Assembly: GCF_028688855.1 (NCBI RefSeq)
Contig: NZ_JAQTXI010000013.1
Location: 33,113-97,112 of the forward strand
Length of the DNA stretch: 64,000 bases
Direction of reading: 5' to 3'
From: Neomegalonema sp.
Lineage (GTDB): Bacteria > Pseudomonadota > Alphaproteobacteria > Rhodobacterales > Rhodobacteraceae
Shown here: positions 8,393 through 18,488 of the stretch, piece after piece
Position numbering within the stretch: position 1 is the stretch's first letter
Layout: each line of letters begins with the position of its first letter
The notes under the pieces: generated by a model
Seen by the model: the letters and a program-made list of their open reading frames with translations, nothing else
Told to the model about the DNA's origin: nothing
The model's database searches: none
Program-made: the position numbers and the translations under genes

Positions 8393-10468
8393 ATGGAGAT
8401 CATGAGAAAAGCGGGGATGGGCGCGGAGGCTTTCCGCGTCGCGGCTGTGCTGGCGGCTCTGGCGGCCGGAGGCGCCGCCGCGCAGGAGGCCTCCCCGCTT
8501 CCGGAGCCTGCGCCCGCCCTCTCCGCCGCCGCCGAGGCGCAGATGGCCGCCGAGAGCCGCCTCGGCGCCGAGATCGACCTCGAAGCCGCCCTGCGGGCCA
8601 TGGACGCGGGCCGCCTCGCCGAGGCGGCGGGCTTCTTCGACATGGCTCTGGCCAAGATCGGGGGCCGCGCCTCGGCTCAGGACGAGGGCTTGCGCGGCCG
8701 CGCGGTTTTCGGGCGGGCTCTGGCTCTGGCCTCGCTGGACCGCGCGGCGGGCCGGGGCCCCCGCGAGAGCCGCGCCCTGGCGCAATTGCCGCCCCGCAGC
8801 CCGGAGATGGAGGAGACCGCCGAGACGGCGCTTGCGCGGGCTGCAGTCCATCTGGCGCTCGGCTCCTCCACGCTGGAGGAGGCGCAGATGGCGCTCGACG
8901 CGGCCTCCGCCCGGGGCCTTCGCGCCGACGGCTGGCGTCTGGAGATGCTGCGCGGCGAGATCGCCTATCGTCTGGCGGGCTACGAGGCGGCCCTGACCCA
9001 TTTCAAGGCGGCCGGACAGGCGGGCGCGCCCGGCGGCGCTGCGGAGCAGGCGGTGGGCGACGCGCTGATGGCCCTGCGCCGCTGGCCCGAGGCCGAAGAG
9101 GCCTATCGTCTGGCGGCGGAGGCGCGTCCTCAGGATCCGGAGGCTCTGCTCCGCCGCATCCGCGCCCGCGAGGCGCAGCGTCGTCCTGCGGGCCGGGATT
9201 TCGACCCTCTGGCGGCGATGGACCTGGCCGGAGCGCGGGGCGCTTCGGGCTACGCCTTCCTGGCCGAGCGCGGGGCTCTGCGCCGGGCGGCGGGGCTGAC
9301 GAAGGAGGCTCTGGAGGATCTGCGCGAAGCGGTGGATCTGGCGCCTCAGGAGAAGAAGGCGATGGCCCGTTACGCCTATGGGGCGGCGCTTGGCGACGCC
9401 CGGCGCTGGCAGGAGGCGGATCAGGTCTTCCAGAGCATCGAGAATCAGCCGGAGATGCGGGCCCTGCTGGATTTCCAGCGCGGCCGCATGATGCTGGACG
9501 CGGGCCAGCCGGCGCGGGCCCTGACGCTGTTCGAACGGGTGCTGGAGCTGCGTCCCGGAGATCCTTCGGCGCTCTACAACCGGGGCGTGACGCGCCTGCG
9601 GATGGGCCAGCTCTCCGCCGCCGAGGCGGACTTCGCCGCCGCCGCCGCCCGCGACCCGACGGCGCCCGATCTGCGCGACGCGCTCGGGCGGATGAAGTTC
9701 CAGTCCAGCGTGATGCAGGGCGCGGCCTTCTACGACGCGGCGGTTCTGGCCCATCCCAACGATCCGGAGAGCTGGACCCAGCGCGCGGGCCTTCTTCTGG
9801 CGATGGGTCAGCCCGCCTCCGCCGCCCAGGACGCCGCCTCGGCTCTTCGCCTTGCGGAGCGCCATCCTCAGGCGACGCTCTACATGGCCGAGGCGCAACT
9901 CGCCCTCGGCGACGTGGCGGCGGCCTACGACTACGCCGAACAGCTGCGGCGCTCCCCGACTCAGGCGGGCCCTGCGGCTCTGGTGCGGGCCCGGGCGCGT
10001 CTGGCGCAGGATCAGGCGAACGCGGCCATGCGCGAGCTGGACGCGGCGGAGGTGGCGGGCGCGCCCCTCGACCAGATCGCTCTGGCGCGCGGTGAAGCGG
10101 CCCTGGCCATGGGGCTCTCCGATCACGAGATCGGCGGCTATTACGATCAGGCGGTGTCCTTGTCGGGGGGGGCTGCTGCGGCCTTGTCGGGTCGGGCGCG
10201 TTTTCTGGCCTCGCGGGGCATGACGAGCGGGGCGCTGGCCGACCTCACCCAGGCCCTGAACATCGCGCCGAACGATCCGACGCTTCTGGCGCGGCGCGGC
10301 GAGCTTCTGCGGCTGCTCGGCGAATGCGCGCGGGCTCAGGAGGATCTGGACCGGGCTTTCGAGATGGGTCTGAAGGATTCGGAGGCGCGTCGGGCCCGCG
10401 CGGCCTGCCGCGCCAAAGATGGACGGATTTTCGGCGCCATCGGCGATTTTTTCCGCGCGATGTTCTGA
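8393..10468 (+). CDS. Exported tetratricopeptide-repeat protein
   Basis: About 691 residues. The N-terminus has a signal peptide (hydrophobic VAAVLAALAAGGAAAQ, cleavage around residue 31), followed by a Pro-rich spacer and then degenerate TPR units through the rest. The clearest are ALYNRGVTRLRMGQLSAAEADF, AGLLLAMGQPASAAQDAASAL and ALADLTQALNIAPNDPTLLARRGELL. The fold implies a protein-protein scaffold in the periplasm. The open frame extends upstream from a TTG at 8312, but ATG at 8393 with GCGGGAGA in front is preferred (ATG at 8402 is an alternative). The partner is unknown. Confidence 0.8.
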   Translation: MEIMRKAGMGAEAFRVAAVLAALAAGGAAAQEASPLPEPAPALSAAAEAQMAAESRLGAEIDLEAALRAMDAGRLAEAAGFFDMALAKIGGRASAQDEGLRGRAVFGRALALASLDRAAGRGPRESRALAQLPPRSPEMEETAETALARAAVHLALGSSTLEEAQMALDAASARGLRADGWRLEMLRGEIAYRLAGYEAALTHFKAAGQAGAPGGAAEQAVGDALMALRRWPEAEEAYRLAAEARPQDPEALLRRIRAREAQRRPAGRDFDPLAAMDLAGARGASGYAFLAERGALRRAAGLTKEALEDLREAVDLAPQEKKAMARYAYGAALGDARRWQEADQVFQSIENQPEMRALLDFQRGRMMLDAGQPARALTLFERVLELRPGDPSALYNRGVTRLRMGQLSAAEADFAAAAARDPTAPDLRDALGRMKFQSSVMQGAAFYDAAVLAHPNDPESWTQRAGLLLAMGQPASAAQDAASALRLAERHPQATLYMAEAQLALGDVAAAYDYAEQLRRSPTQAGPAALVRARARLAQDQANAAMRELDAAEVAGAPLDQIALARGEAALAMGLSDHEIGGYYDQAVSLSGGAAAALSGRARFLASRGMTSGALADLTQALNIAPNDPTLLARRGELLRLLGECARAQEDLDRAFEMGLKDSEARRARAACRAKDGRIFGAIGDFFRAMF

Positions 10469-10612
10469 TTCGAATCAATATGCGGCGTTTCGACGGTTGT
10501 TCTTGCGCCGGTTTGCCTCCATTTTGGGACGGCGTCGGGCGAAACCCTCGGCGCGAAGATCCGGAGCGGGCGGGCAGGGGGCCGGGCTCGGGCGCAGGAA
10601 CGAGTTTGAAAC

Positions 10613-10927
10613 GTGAGGCGTTTTTTCGGCTTTTTCTTTCTGATCCTCGGGATCGCGGCGGCTTTCCTCGACTACGCCGCGACCGAAGGGCCGCCGACGG
10701 CGGTGGATCTGCGGCCTTTCGGCCAGTACTGGGAGCGGCTGCATGCGGCGAGCCTTCAGGGCTTCGCGGGCTTCGCCGCCGAGGAGTTTTCTCAGGGGTT
10801 CTGGAACGGGGCGGTGCGTCCCCTCCTGGAGGCGCCGGGGGCTCTGGTGTCTCTGGGGCTGGGGGCTTTCCTTCTGGTCTGGTCCCGGCTTTCGGGACGC
10901 CTGCGTCGGCGTCGGCGCTCCGGCTGA
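10613..10927 (+). CDS. Small two-helix membrane protein
   Basis: A 104-residue open frame starting with GTG. It has a hydrophobic N-terminus (FFGFFFLILGIAAAFLDY, about 4-21) and a second membrane segment near residues 77-93 (ALVSLGLGAFLLVWSRL), ending in an Arg-rich tail that would lie in the cytoplasm. I do not recognise the family. It sits 144 bp after the TPR gene and 87 bp before rpiA, with a promoter-like sequence in the latter gap. Codon bias matches its neighbours. Start codon uncertain; no ATG is available. Confidence 0.5.
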   Translation: MRRFFGFFFLILGIAAAFLDYAATEGPPTAVDLRPFGQYWERLHAASLQGFAGFAAEEFSQGFWNGAVRPLLEAPGALVSLGLGAFLLVWSRLSGRLRRRRRSG

Positions 10928-10949
10928 GGCGCCTCCTCCAGGCGTCGGA

Positions 10950-11001
10950 TTGACGCGGCCTTCGCCGCATCGCAATATGCGGCCCGCGAAAGGCGCGGGC
11001 C
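10950..11001 (+). promoter_or_regulatory. Promoter-like sequence and inverted repeat upstream of rpiA
   Basis: TTGACG (10950-10955), a 17-bp spacer and CAATAT (10973-10978) make a plausible sigma-70 promoter. A perfect 8-bp inverted repeat, GGCCCGCG and CGCGGGCC around AAAGG, spans 10981-11001. The predicted start falls near 10985, inside its left arm, so the dyad may be an operator rather than an RNA hairpin. AGGGGG follows as ribosome binding site for the ATG at 11015. Confidence 0.45.
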
Positions 11002-11014
11002 AGGGGGAAAAGCC

Positions 11015-11743
11015 ATGACGAACGCCGCCGACAAAGGCAAGAAGGCCGCCGCCGAGCAGGCTGTGGCTCTGGTTGAGCCGGGGATGCGTCTGGGTCTGGG
11101 CACCGGCTCGACCGCAGAGATCTTCGTGAAGCTGCTGGGGGCGCGCGCCAAGCGCGAGAAGCTGGAGCTGGTCTGCGCGCCGACGTCGATCCGCACGGGC
11201 GAGCTGGCGGAATCCGTGGGTCTGAAGCTGGCGACGCTCAACGAGCTGGGCTGGCTGGACCTCACCGTGGACGGCGCCGACGAGATCGACCCCGAGCTTC
11301 GCCTGATCAAGGGCGGCGGCGGCGCGCTTCTGGTGGAGAAGATCGTTGCGGCGGCCTCCAACGAGATGGTGGTGATCGCGGATTCCTCCAAGAAGGTGGA
11401 GCGCCTCGGAGCCTTTCCGCTGCCCATCGAGGTGGTGAAGTTCGGGTGGCGCAACACCGCCGCGCTGATCGAGCAGACCTTCGAGGAATTCGGCTGCCGC
11501 CCCGTCGAGGGCCAGCTGCGCATGCTGCGCGGGGCTCCCTTCCTGACCGACGAGGGCCATTACATTCTTGATTATCCGCTTGAATCCATTCCCGATCCGG
11601 ACGAGCTGGCGATCTTCCTGCCGACCATTCCGGGCGTGGTGGATTCCGGCCTCTTCATCGACTACGCCACCCGCGCCCTGATCGGCGCGCCGGACGGCTC
11701 GGTGGAGCTCCTCGCCCTCGACGACGAGGAAGACGAGGACTGA
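11015..11743 (+). CDS. rpiA: Ribose-5-phosphate isomerase A
   Basis: A 242-residue RpiA interconverting ribose-5-phosphate and ribulose-5-phosphate in the pentose phosphate pathway. Motifs visible are the phosphate loop LGTGSTAEIF (about residues 29-38), LTVDGADEID (85-94, catalytic Asp) and LIKGGGGALLVEKI (99-112). Length is normal for the family plus a short acidic tail (LALDDEEDED). Located just upstream of gor, an order I associate with Rhodobacterales; both serve NADPH and redox balance. Confidence 0.95.
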   Translation: MTNAADKGKKAAAEQAVALVEPGMRLGLGTGSTAEIFVKLLGARAKREKLELVCAPTSIRTGELAESVGLKLATLNELGWLDLTVDGADEIDPELRLIKGGGGALLVEKIVAAASNEMVVIADSSKKVERLGAFPLPIEVVKFGWRNTAALIEQTFEEFGCRPVEGQLRMLRGAPFLTDEGHYILDYPLESIPDPDELAIFLPTIPGVVDSGLFIDYATRALIGAPDGSVELLALDDEEDED

Positions 11744-11745
11744 GC

Positions 11746-11768
11746 CTCCGCCTTCCGTGAGGGCGGAG
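11746..11768 (+). terminator. Hairpin after rpiA
   Basis: CTCCGCC and GGCGGAG form a 7-bp stem 3 bp after the rpiA stop codon. There is no T-run, so this may be an inefficient terminator or an mRNA 3' end. Confidence 0.35.
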
Positions 11769-11881
11769 CGGCGTTGCGGCGCGCTTTTGGCGCATGTCGC
11801 CTTGCGGGGCGAATCGGATAGCCCTTCCGCAGCCGGAGGGGCCGCGCCCTCCCGCCAGACGCGCTTTGCAGGAGATCGCCC

Positions 11882-13237
11882 ATGACCCGGAGCCCTTATG
11901 ACCTCGTCGTGATCGGCGGCGGCTCCGGCGGCGTGCGGGCGGCGCGCATGGCGGCCCAGACGGGGGCGAAGGTGGCTCTGGCCGAAGAGAGCCGCGTCGG
12001 GGGCACCTGCGTGATTCGCGGCTGCGTGCCGAAGAAGCTCTATGTCTACGCCTCCGGCTTCTCCGAGAGCTTCCATGACGCCGAGGGCTTCGGCTGGAGT
12101 CTGCCCGCCGCGCCGGTCTTCGACTGGAGCAGGCTGGTGGCGGCCAAGACTCGCGAGATCGCCCGCCTGGAAGGGGTCTACGGCGCGAATCTCGCGGCGG
12201 CGGGGGTGGAGACGATCCCTCAGCGCGCCACGGTGGCCGATCCGCATGGGGTGCGCCTGGCCGACGGGAGCCTGCTGGAGACCCGTCACATCCTGATCGC
12301 CACGGGGGCGCGCCCGACGCGGCCTCCGGTTCCGGGCGCGGAGCATTGCCTGATCAGCGACGACGTCTTCGATCTGCCGGAGTTCCCGAAGCGGCTTCTG
12401 GTCCTGGGGGCGGGCTACATCGCGGTGGAGTTCGCGGGAGTCTTCAACGGGCTCGGGGCGGAGGTGACGCTGGCTCATCGCGGCCCGAATCTGCTGCGGA
12501 CCTTCGACGCCGATCTCCAGAGCCATCTTGCTGAGGAAATGGTGAAAAAGGGCGTGACCCTGCGCCTGGACGCCGAGCTCGAGCGCATCGAGAAGACGCC
12601 TTCCGGCTTGCGGGCGCATTTCGCGGGCGGCGAGGTTCTGGAGGCCGACGCGATCCTTGCGGCGATCGGGCGGGCGCCGAACACGGCGGGGCTCGGGCTG
12701 GAGGCGGCGGGCGTCGAGCTGAACGCCCGGGGCGCCGTGCAGGTCGACGAATATTTCCAGACCCGCATTCCTTCGATCTTCGCGGTGGGCGACGTGATCG
12801 GCGGCGTGGCCCTGACCCCTCTGGCGATTCGTCAGGGCGCGGCCTTCGCCCGGACGGTCTTCGAGGGGGTGCGGACCAGGGTGGAGCTCGCCGCCCTGCC
12901 GACGGCGGTTTTCTCGCAACCCGAGATCGGGACCGTCGGCCTGACCGAAGAGCAGGCCCGCGCCCGCGGAGAGGTGGAGATCTACCGCGCGAAATTCCGG
13001 GCGATGTTTCACACGCTCGGCGGCCGCGACGAGCGGACCCTGATGAAGCTGGTGGTTTCAAAGCCGGACCGGAAGGTTCTGGGGGCGCATGTCTGCGGCC
13101 ATGGCGCCGCCGAGATGATCCAGACTCTGGCCGTGGCGGTGGGGATGGGCGCGCGCAAGGAGGATCTCGACCGGGTTCTGGCCGTGCATCCCTCCTCCGC
13201 CGAGGAGCTGGTGCTCATGAGCAAGCCCGTCGCCTGA
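11882..13237 (+). CDS. gor: Glutathione-disulfide reductase
   Basis: A 451-residue FAD/NAD(P) disulfide oxidoreductase. Motifs: N-terminal FAD-binding GGGSGGVRAARMAA (about 12-25), the redox-active disulfide GGTCVIRGCVPKK (about 40-52), the second nucleotide site LVLGAGYIAVEFAGVF (about 178-193) and C-terminal VHPSSAEELVLM with the catalytic His. CVIRGC and the C-terminal HPSSAEE favour glutathione reductase over dihydrolipoamide dehydrogenase. AGGAGA lies 6 bp before the ATG. It maintains reduced glutathione using NADPH, consistent with its position after rpiA. Confidence 0.92.
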   Translation: MTRSPYDLVVIGGGSGGVRAARMAAQTGAKVALAEESRVGGTCVIRGCVPKKLYVYASGFSESFHDAEGFGWSLPAAPVFDWSRLVAAKTREIARLEGVYGANLAAAGVETIPQRATVADPHGVRLADGSLLETRHILIATGARPTRPPVPGAEHCLISDDVFDLPEFPKRLLVLGAGYIAVEFAGVFNGLGAEVTLAHRGPNLLRTFDADLQSHLAEEMVKKGVTLRLDAELERIEKTPSGLRAHFAGGEVLEADAILAAIGRAPNTAGLGLEAAGVELNARGAVQVDEYFQTRIPSIFAVGDVIGGVALTPLAIRQGAAFARTVFEGVRTRVELAALPTAVFSQPEIGTVGLTEEQARARGEVEIYRAKFRAMFHTLGGRDERTLMKLVVSKPDRKVLGAHVCGHGAAEMIQTLAVAVGMGARKEDLDRVLAVHPSSAEELVLMSKPVA

Positions 13238-13269
13238 CGGGCCGTCGCGCAAGGGCGGTCACCCTGCCT

Positions 13270-13578
13270 TCATGGCAGGATGATCACCTCGTTCGTCTTG
13301 AGATAGCCGAGCGTGGCGCGGAGGCGCTCTTCGAGCAGGTCGGGATCGAGGTCGTCTTCTCCGAGCCCCTTCACCCGCCCTTCGAGCGCCGCGATCTCCC
13401 GATCCAGTTCGGTGCGCTGGGCTTCGAGCCTTTCGATCAGCGCCAGCTGCTCGTCGCGGGCGACGAGGCCGTATTTGCCCTGGAAGGCGTGGAAGGTGAA
13501 ATAGGCCACCCCCGCCAGCAGAGCCGCCGGCAGCAGCCATGATCCGATCCGATCCGCCCAGAACCCGGCGCGCTCCAT
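13270..13578 (-). CDS. DivIC/FtsB-like septum formation initiator protein
   Basis: A 102-residue bitopic protein with a single N-terminal membrane segment (LLPAALLAGVAYFTFHAF, about 14-31) followed by a coiled coil (QLALIERLEAQRTELDREIAALEGRVKGL). This matches FtsB/DivIC, which with FtsL and FtsQ forms a periplasmic divisome subcomplex. The block ERLRATLGYLKTNEVIIL is typical of alphaproteobacterial versions. It starts 3 bp after the eno stop codon, so it is co-transcribed with eno, a conserved alphaproteobacterial arrangement. Confidence 0.85.
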   Translation of the reverse strand: MERAGFWADRIGSWLLPAALLAGVAYFTFHAFQGKYGLVARDEQLALIERLEAQRTELDREIAALEGRVKGLGEDDLDPDLLEERLRATLGYLKTNEVIILP

Positions 13579-13581
13579 AGG

Positions 13582-15099
<1,518 letters not shown>

Positions 15100-15101
15100 T
15101 C

Positions 15102-15629
15102 ATGGCGATCGAGGCTCTGGCGGAGATCTGGGACGATGTGGCGAGTTCCTTTCAGGCGACTTCTGCGCCTGTCGCGGCGGCGCGGATGTTCATCGCGGCC
15201 TGTTTCGGGGCTCTGGTGGGAATCGAGCGGGAGCTGAGCGCGAAGGCGGCGGGTCTGCGGACGCATATCCTGATTTCTCTGGGGGCCTGTCTGTTCGCGC
15301 TGGTCTCCTTCGAGATCGTGGAGTTCGCGCAGCAGGATCCGACGGCGCAATCGGCGGATCCCTTGCGCCTGATCAGTTCGGTGACTTCCGGAGTGGCCTT
15401 TCTGGCGGCGGGTTCGATCATCGTGAGCAAGGGGCGGGTGCGCGGCCTGACCACGGGCGCGGGCATGTGGATGGCGGGCGCGATCGGCCTGGCTTGCGGA
15501 GTGGGCAAGATCGGGCTTGCGGCCATGGCGACGGGCTTCGTGCTGGCGGTGCTGTGGCTGTTGCGGGGCGTGAAGGAGGCGCTCGCGCCCGAGGAGGAGC
15601 CGCCCGTCGATTCGAAGGGCGGCGGCTGA
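15102..15629 (+). CDS. MgtC/SapB-family membrane protein
   Basis: A 175-residue protein with four or five hydrophobic segments and the MgtC/SapB core: ARMFIAACFGALVGIERELSA (about 27-47), GLRTHILISLGACLFAL (51-67), VTSGVAFLAAGSIIVSKG and VRGLTTGAGMWMAGAIGLACG. It lacks the long C-terminal cytoplasmic ACT-like domain of some MgtC proteins. Family members act in the inner membrane, often linked to magnesium limitation or membrane potential; the exact role here is unknown. Single gene with no close co-directional partner. Confidence 0.88.
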   Translation: MAIEALAEIWDDVASSFQATSAPVAAARMFIAACFGALVGIERELSAKAAGLRTHILISLGACLFALVSFEIVEFAQQDPTAQSADPLRLISSVTSGVAFLAAGSIIVSKGRVRGLTTGAGMWMAGAIGLACGVGKIGLAAMATGFVLAVLWLLRGVKEALAPEEEPPVDSKGGG

Positions 15630-15687
15630 GCTTTGGGGGGCTTCGCAGAAAAAACAGATTTCCTGCGTCTTGATGCCGTCTTCCTGC

Positions 15688-15716
15688 TTGCCAAGCCTGA
15701 AACGGCCGATTATAAG
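15688..15716 (+). promoter_or_regulatory. Promoter for tRNA-Lys
   Basis: TTGCCA (15688-15693), a 17-bp spacer and TATAAG (15711-15716) give a good housekeeping promoter. The mature tRNA begins 42 bp downstream of the -10 box, leaving a short 5' leader. Confidence 0.6.
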
Positions 15717-15757
15717 CCCCCCATCCGCCGCCGAGCCAAGATGTTCGAAGGGCGTAG

Positions 15758-15833
<76 letters not shown>

Positions 15834-15911
15834 AGATCTCTCCAGATCGTTGAAAATCATCTTCAAATCGTCATGAAGGCTGGGCTTCACCTTCGCCTCT
15901 GAAAGCGTTAA

Positions 15912-15935
15912 CCTTTCCGAGAAATCGGAAAGGAG
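15912..15935 (+). promoter_or_regulatory. Hairpin sequestering the Shine-Dalgarno of the next gene
   Basis: A perfect 9-bp stem CCTTTCCGA/TCGGAAAGG closed by a GAAA tetraloop occupies 15912-15933. The Shine-Dalgarno AAAGGAG (15929-15935) of the TPR gene at 15941 shares its first five bases with the right arm. Folding would block ribosome access. This suggests translational control, for example a thermosensor-like or protein-opened hairpin. Confidence 0.45.
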
Positions 15936-15940
15936 CCGTC

Positions 15941-17665
15941 ATGAAGGCCTGGTGGGAGAATGTTTCGGTCTGGTTCGGGGCTCTGGAGCCGCTCGCGAAA
16001 ATCGCCGTGGCGATCGCGGGCCTCCTTCTGCTGGTCGGAGTCCTGAGAGGGCTCCTGGGCGGTTCGCGGCGCAAGACCGTCGGAACGCCCTTCACGCCCG
16101 CCGCCTCCTATGGCGCTCCCCCCATTCAGCCGAGAATCACCCCTCCCTCCGCGCCCGCCCCAAGGGACGAGCCGAAGGAGGAGGCGCGTCCGGTCCCGGT
16201 CTCCGCGTCCGCCTCCGCGCTTCCGCTCTCGCTCGCGACGGGCTCGGCGCTCGGGCGCTACGTCGATCTGGAGCCTCTGGACCGCGCTCTGGTCGAGCAG
16301 GCCTTCGACGCCTTCCGCCGTCGGGCGGGCAAGGGCGGCGAGGTCGGCCTCGCCCCCATCCTCGCCGAGGCCGAGGAGGGACGCGGCGCCAGACTTCTCG
16401 CGCGGGCCGAAGCCGAATACGCCAAGGCGGCGGGTCCTCAGGCTCTCGGCGAGGCGGCCTGGCGTCTGGCGGGCCTGACCCATCCCGAGGACAGGACGCG
16501 GGCTCTGGCGCTCTATCGCGAGGCGACGGGCCTTGCGCCGCATCTGGCGGGGGCCTGGCTGGGGCGCGCCCGCGCCGCCGAGGCCGCAGGCGAGTCCGCC
16601 GAATCCGTCGAGGCTCTGGAGCGGGCCGTCTCCCGGGCGCGCGAACCGCGTCTGCGGGCGGCGGTCCTCGCGGAGCAGGCCGCGCGGGCTCTGGCCGCGG
16701 AGCAGACCGCCGAGGCGCTGCGGATCGCTTCCGAGAGCGCGGCGCTCTGGCGGCCTTTCGCTCTGGAGCAGACTCCGGCGGGCGAGGCGGCGCAGACGGC
16801 TCTTGCGGCGGTTCTGGGCTCCTCCGGCGAGGCGGCGCAGGCTCTGGGGGACTGGGCTCAGGCGCGGCTGCGCTTCGAGGAGGCGATGGAGCTGACCGCC
16901 TATCTGGCCACGCGCCGTCCGGCGGACGTCGAGCGGGCCTGGGCGGCGGGCGAGGCCGCCGACCGCATGGCCGATTTCCAGGAGGCCGAAGTCGAAGCCC
17001 GTCAGGCGGCTCAGGCGGCTCTTGCGGCGCGTCGGGCTGCGGCGGCGGAGCGCCGCGAATCGGGCGTGACGGCGGTGAAGATCGGCGATTCCCTGCGGAT
17101 GCGGGGCAAGACCGAGGAGGCGCGGGCGCAATACGCCGAGGCTCTGGAGATCTTCGACGAGCTCGCCCTGAAGTCGCCCTCCAGCGCGACCGCCCGGCGG
17201 GATCGCGCCGTGGCTCTGGAGCGTCTGGGCGACGCGGCCTTCGCTCTGGGCGATCTGGAGGAGGCGCGCAGGCGCCTCGAAGCCAGTTTCCAGCTTCGCG
17301 AGGCGCGCGCGGCCGTGGATTCCTCCGATTCGGAATCCCGGCGGGATCTCGTCCTGGCGCTGATCAAGCTGGGGGACGTCGGGCGGGCTCTGGGCGAGCC
17401 GGGCGCCGAAGGCCGCTATGGGCGGGCTCTGGATCTGGCGCGCGGGCTTCCCGTCGCCGGTCCGGATCAGGTTCCGGCGGCGCATGTGCTGGTTCTGGCT
17501 CTGGACCGGGCGGCGACCGTCGCGCCCGCCGGAGAGGCGCGGGCGCTCTATGAGGAGATCCGGAGGATTCTCCAGCCTCTGGCCGAGGCGGGCCGGCTTT
17601 CCCCCGAGCAGCGGGCGGCGCTCTCCGCCGTGGAGGCTCATCTGGCGGGGTCGAGCGCGGCCTGA
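15941..17665 (+). CDS. Membrane-anchored TPR protein
   Basis: A 574-residue protein. A single N-terminal membrane helix (LAKIAVAIAGLLLLVGVLRGLL, about 18-39) is followed by a Pro-rich linker (about 50-85) and then helical TPR-like repeats. The clearest are RALALYREATGLAPHLAGAWLGRARAAEAAGES and AVKIGDSLRMRGKTEEARAQYAEALEIF with VALERLGDAAFALGDLEEARRRL. Repeats rich in Ala-Leu pairs suggest a scaffold, with the bulk probably cytoplasmic. Its Shine-Dalgarno is buried in a hairpin and a terminator follows, so it is probably a monocistronic, translationally controlled gene. Specific function unknown. Confidence 0.75.
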   Translation: MKAWWENVSVWFGALEPLAKIAVAIAGLLLLVGVLRGLLGGSRRKTVGTPFTPAASYGAPPIQPRITPPSAPAPRDEPKEEARPVPVSASASALPLSLATGSALGRYVDLEPLDRALVEQAFDAFRRRAGKGGEVGLAPILAEAEEGRGARLLARAEAEYAKAAGPQALGEAAWRLAGLTHPEDRTRALALYREATGLAPHLAGAWLGRARAAEAAGESAESVEALERAVSRAREPRLRAAVLAEQAARALAAEQTAEALRIASESAALWRPFALEQTPAGEAAQTALAAVLGSSGEAAQALGDWAQARLRFEEAMELTAYLATRRPADVERAWAAGEAADRMADFQEAEVEARQAAQAALAARRAAAAERRESGVTAVKIGDSLRMRGKTEEARAQYAEALEIFDELALKSPSSATARRDRAVALERLGDAAFALGDLEEARRRLEASFQLREARAAVDSSDSESRRDLVLALIKLGDVGRALGEPGAEGRYGRALDLARGLPVAGPDQVPAAHVLVLALDRAATVAPAGEARALYEEIRRILQPLAEAGRLSPEQRAALSAVEAHLAGSSAA

Positions 17666-17672
17666 AACGGAG

Positions 17673-17692
17673 AAGGGCCCTCGCGGGCCCTT
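17673..17692 (+). terminator. Rho-independent-type terminator after the TPR gene
   Basis: AAGGGCCC-TCGC-GGGCCCTT forms a perfect 8-bp stem 7 bp after the stop codon, followed by TTTCC. The palindromic stem could also serve transcription arriving from the HIT gene on the minus strand. Confidence 0.7.
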
Positions 17693-17731
17693 TCCTGTCG
17701 TCCTGTCGTTCCTGGGCGAGGGAGGGGCCTT

Positions 17732-18124
17732 TCAGGCCTTGTCGCGGGGTTTCTGCGCGCCCACCGGGCCGAGGTCTCCCCCGCCGAGAAGATGCATGTG
17801 GAGATGCGGAACCTCCTGATGCGCGGCGGGTCCGGCGTTGGCGACGAGGCGGAAGCCCTGGCCGCCGTCGGCTTGGGTCAACCCGGCCTTTTTCGCGGTT
17901 GCGGCGATGGCGCGCACGAATCCGACGATCTCCGCCTCGCTGGCCTTTTCGGCGAAATCCTCGAAGGAGACGTATCTTCCCTTGGGAATCACGAGGATAT
18001 GCGTCGGGCCGAGCGGATTGATGTCCGGGAAGGCGAGGCTGTGCTCATCCTCATGGACGGGCCTGGAGGGGATTTCTCCGCGCAGGATCCTGGCGAAGAC
18101 GTTGGACTCGTCATAGGCGGTCAT
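17732..18124 (-). CDS. HIT-family nucleotide-binding protein (HinT-like)
   Basis: A 130-residue histidine-triad protein. The triad HLHMHLLGG lies near residue 112. NVFARILRGEIP and LAFPDINPLGPTHILVIPKG are typical of the HinT branch, which hydrolyses adenosine phosphoramidates and acyl-AMP. Full length. It follows hisE on the same strand with a 19-bp gap, so the two may be co-transcribed; hinT next to his genes is a recurring arrangement. Confidence 0.92.
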   Translation of the reverse strand: MTAYDESNVFARILRGEIPSRPVHEDEHSLAFPDINPLGPTHILVIPKGRYVSFEDFAEKASEAEIVGFVRAIAATAKKAGLTQADGGQGFRLVANAGPAAHQEVPHLHMHLLGGGDLGPVGAQKPRDKA

Positions 18125-18143
18125 GCCGTTCTCCTTGGAAGGC

Positions 18144-18467
18144 TCAATGCGCGCGCGAGGCCTTTTCGGCGAGGCCCGACAGGCCCTCGCGCCGGTCGAG
18201 TTCGGCGAAGACCTGCGCCATCCCGACGCCGCGCGCCTGAAGCAGCACCAGCCAGTGATAGAGCAGATCCGCCGATTCCGAGACCAGAGCTTGCGGGTCG
18301 TCCTGCAAGGCGGCGATGACGGTCTCCACCGCCTCCTCTCCGAGCTTCTGCGCGCAGGCTGCGGGGCCTTTGGCGAGCAGGCTGGCGGTGTAGGATTTCT
18401 CCGCTTCGCCCGCCGCCGCGCGCGCGCGAATCCGCGCCTCCAGACGATCCAGCGCCGATTCGCTCAC
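18144..18467 (-). CDS. hisE: Phosphoribosyl-ATP diphosphatase
   Basis: A 107-residue HisE that hydrolyses phosphoribosyl-ATP to phosphoribosyl-AMP in the second step of histidine synthesis. The metal-binding all-helical core is visible in [16 protein letters not shown] (residues 38-53) and [16 protein letters not shown] (60-75). The start codon is GTG, with GGAG seven bases upstream. No other his gene is nearby. The 5' side abuts a copy of the 106-bp interspersed element. Confidence 0.93.
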   Translation of the reverse strand: MSESALDRLEARIRARAAAGEAEKSYTASLLAKGPAACAQKLGEEAVETVIAALQDDPQALVSESADLLYHWLVLLQARGVGMAQVFAELDRREGLSGLAEKASRAH

Positions 18468-18488
18468 TTCGCTTCTCCCGCAGAGGCC

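Noticed and set aside
6586..10095. Open frame of 1169 codons
   Set aside because: It runs antisense to gatB and then in a shifted frame through the TPR gene; low-complexity Gly/Arg composition, no motifs.
10475..13012. Minus-strand open frame of 845 codons
   Set aside because: Antisense to rpiA and gor, both of which have clear catalytic motifs on the plus strand.
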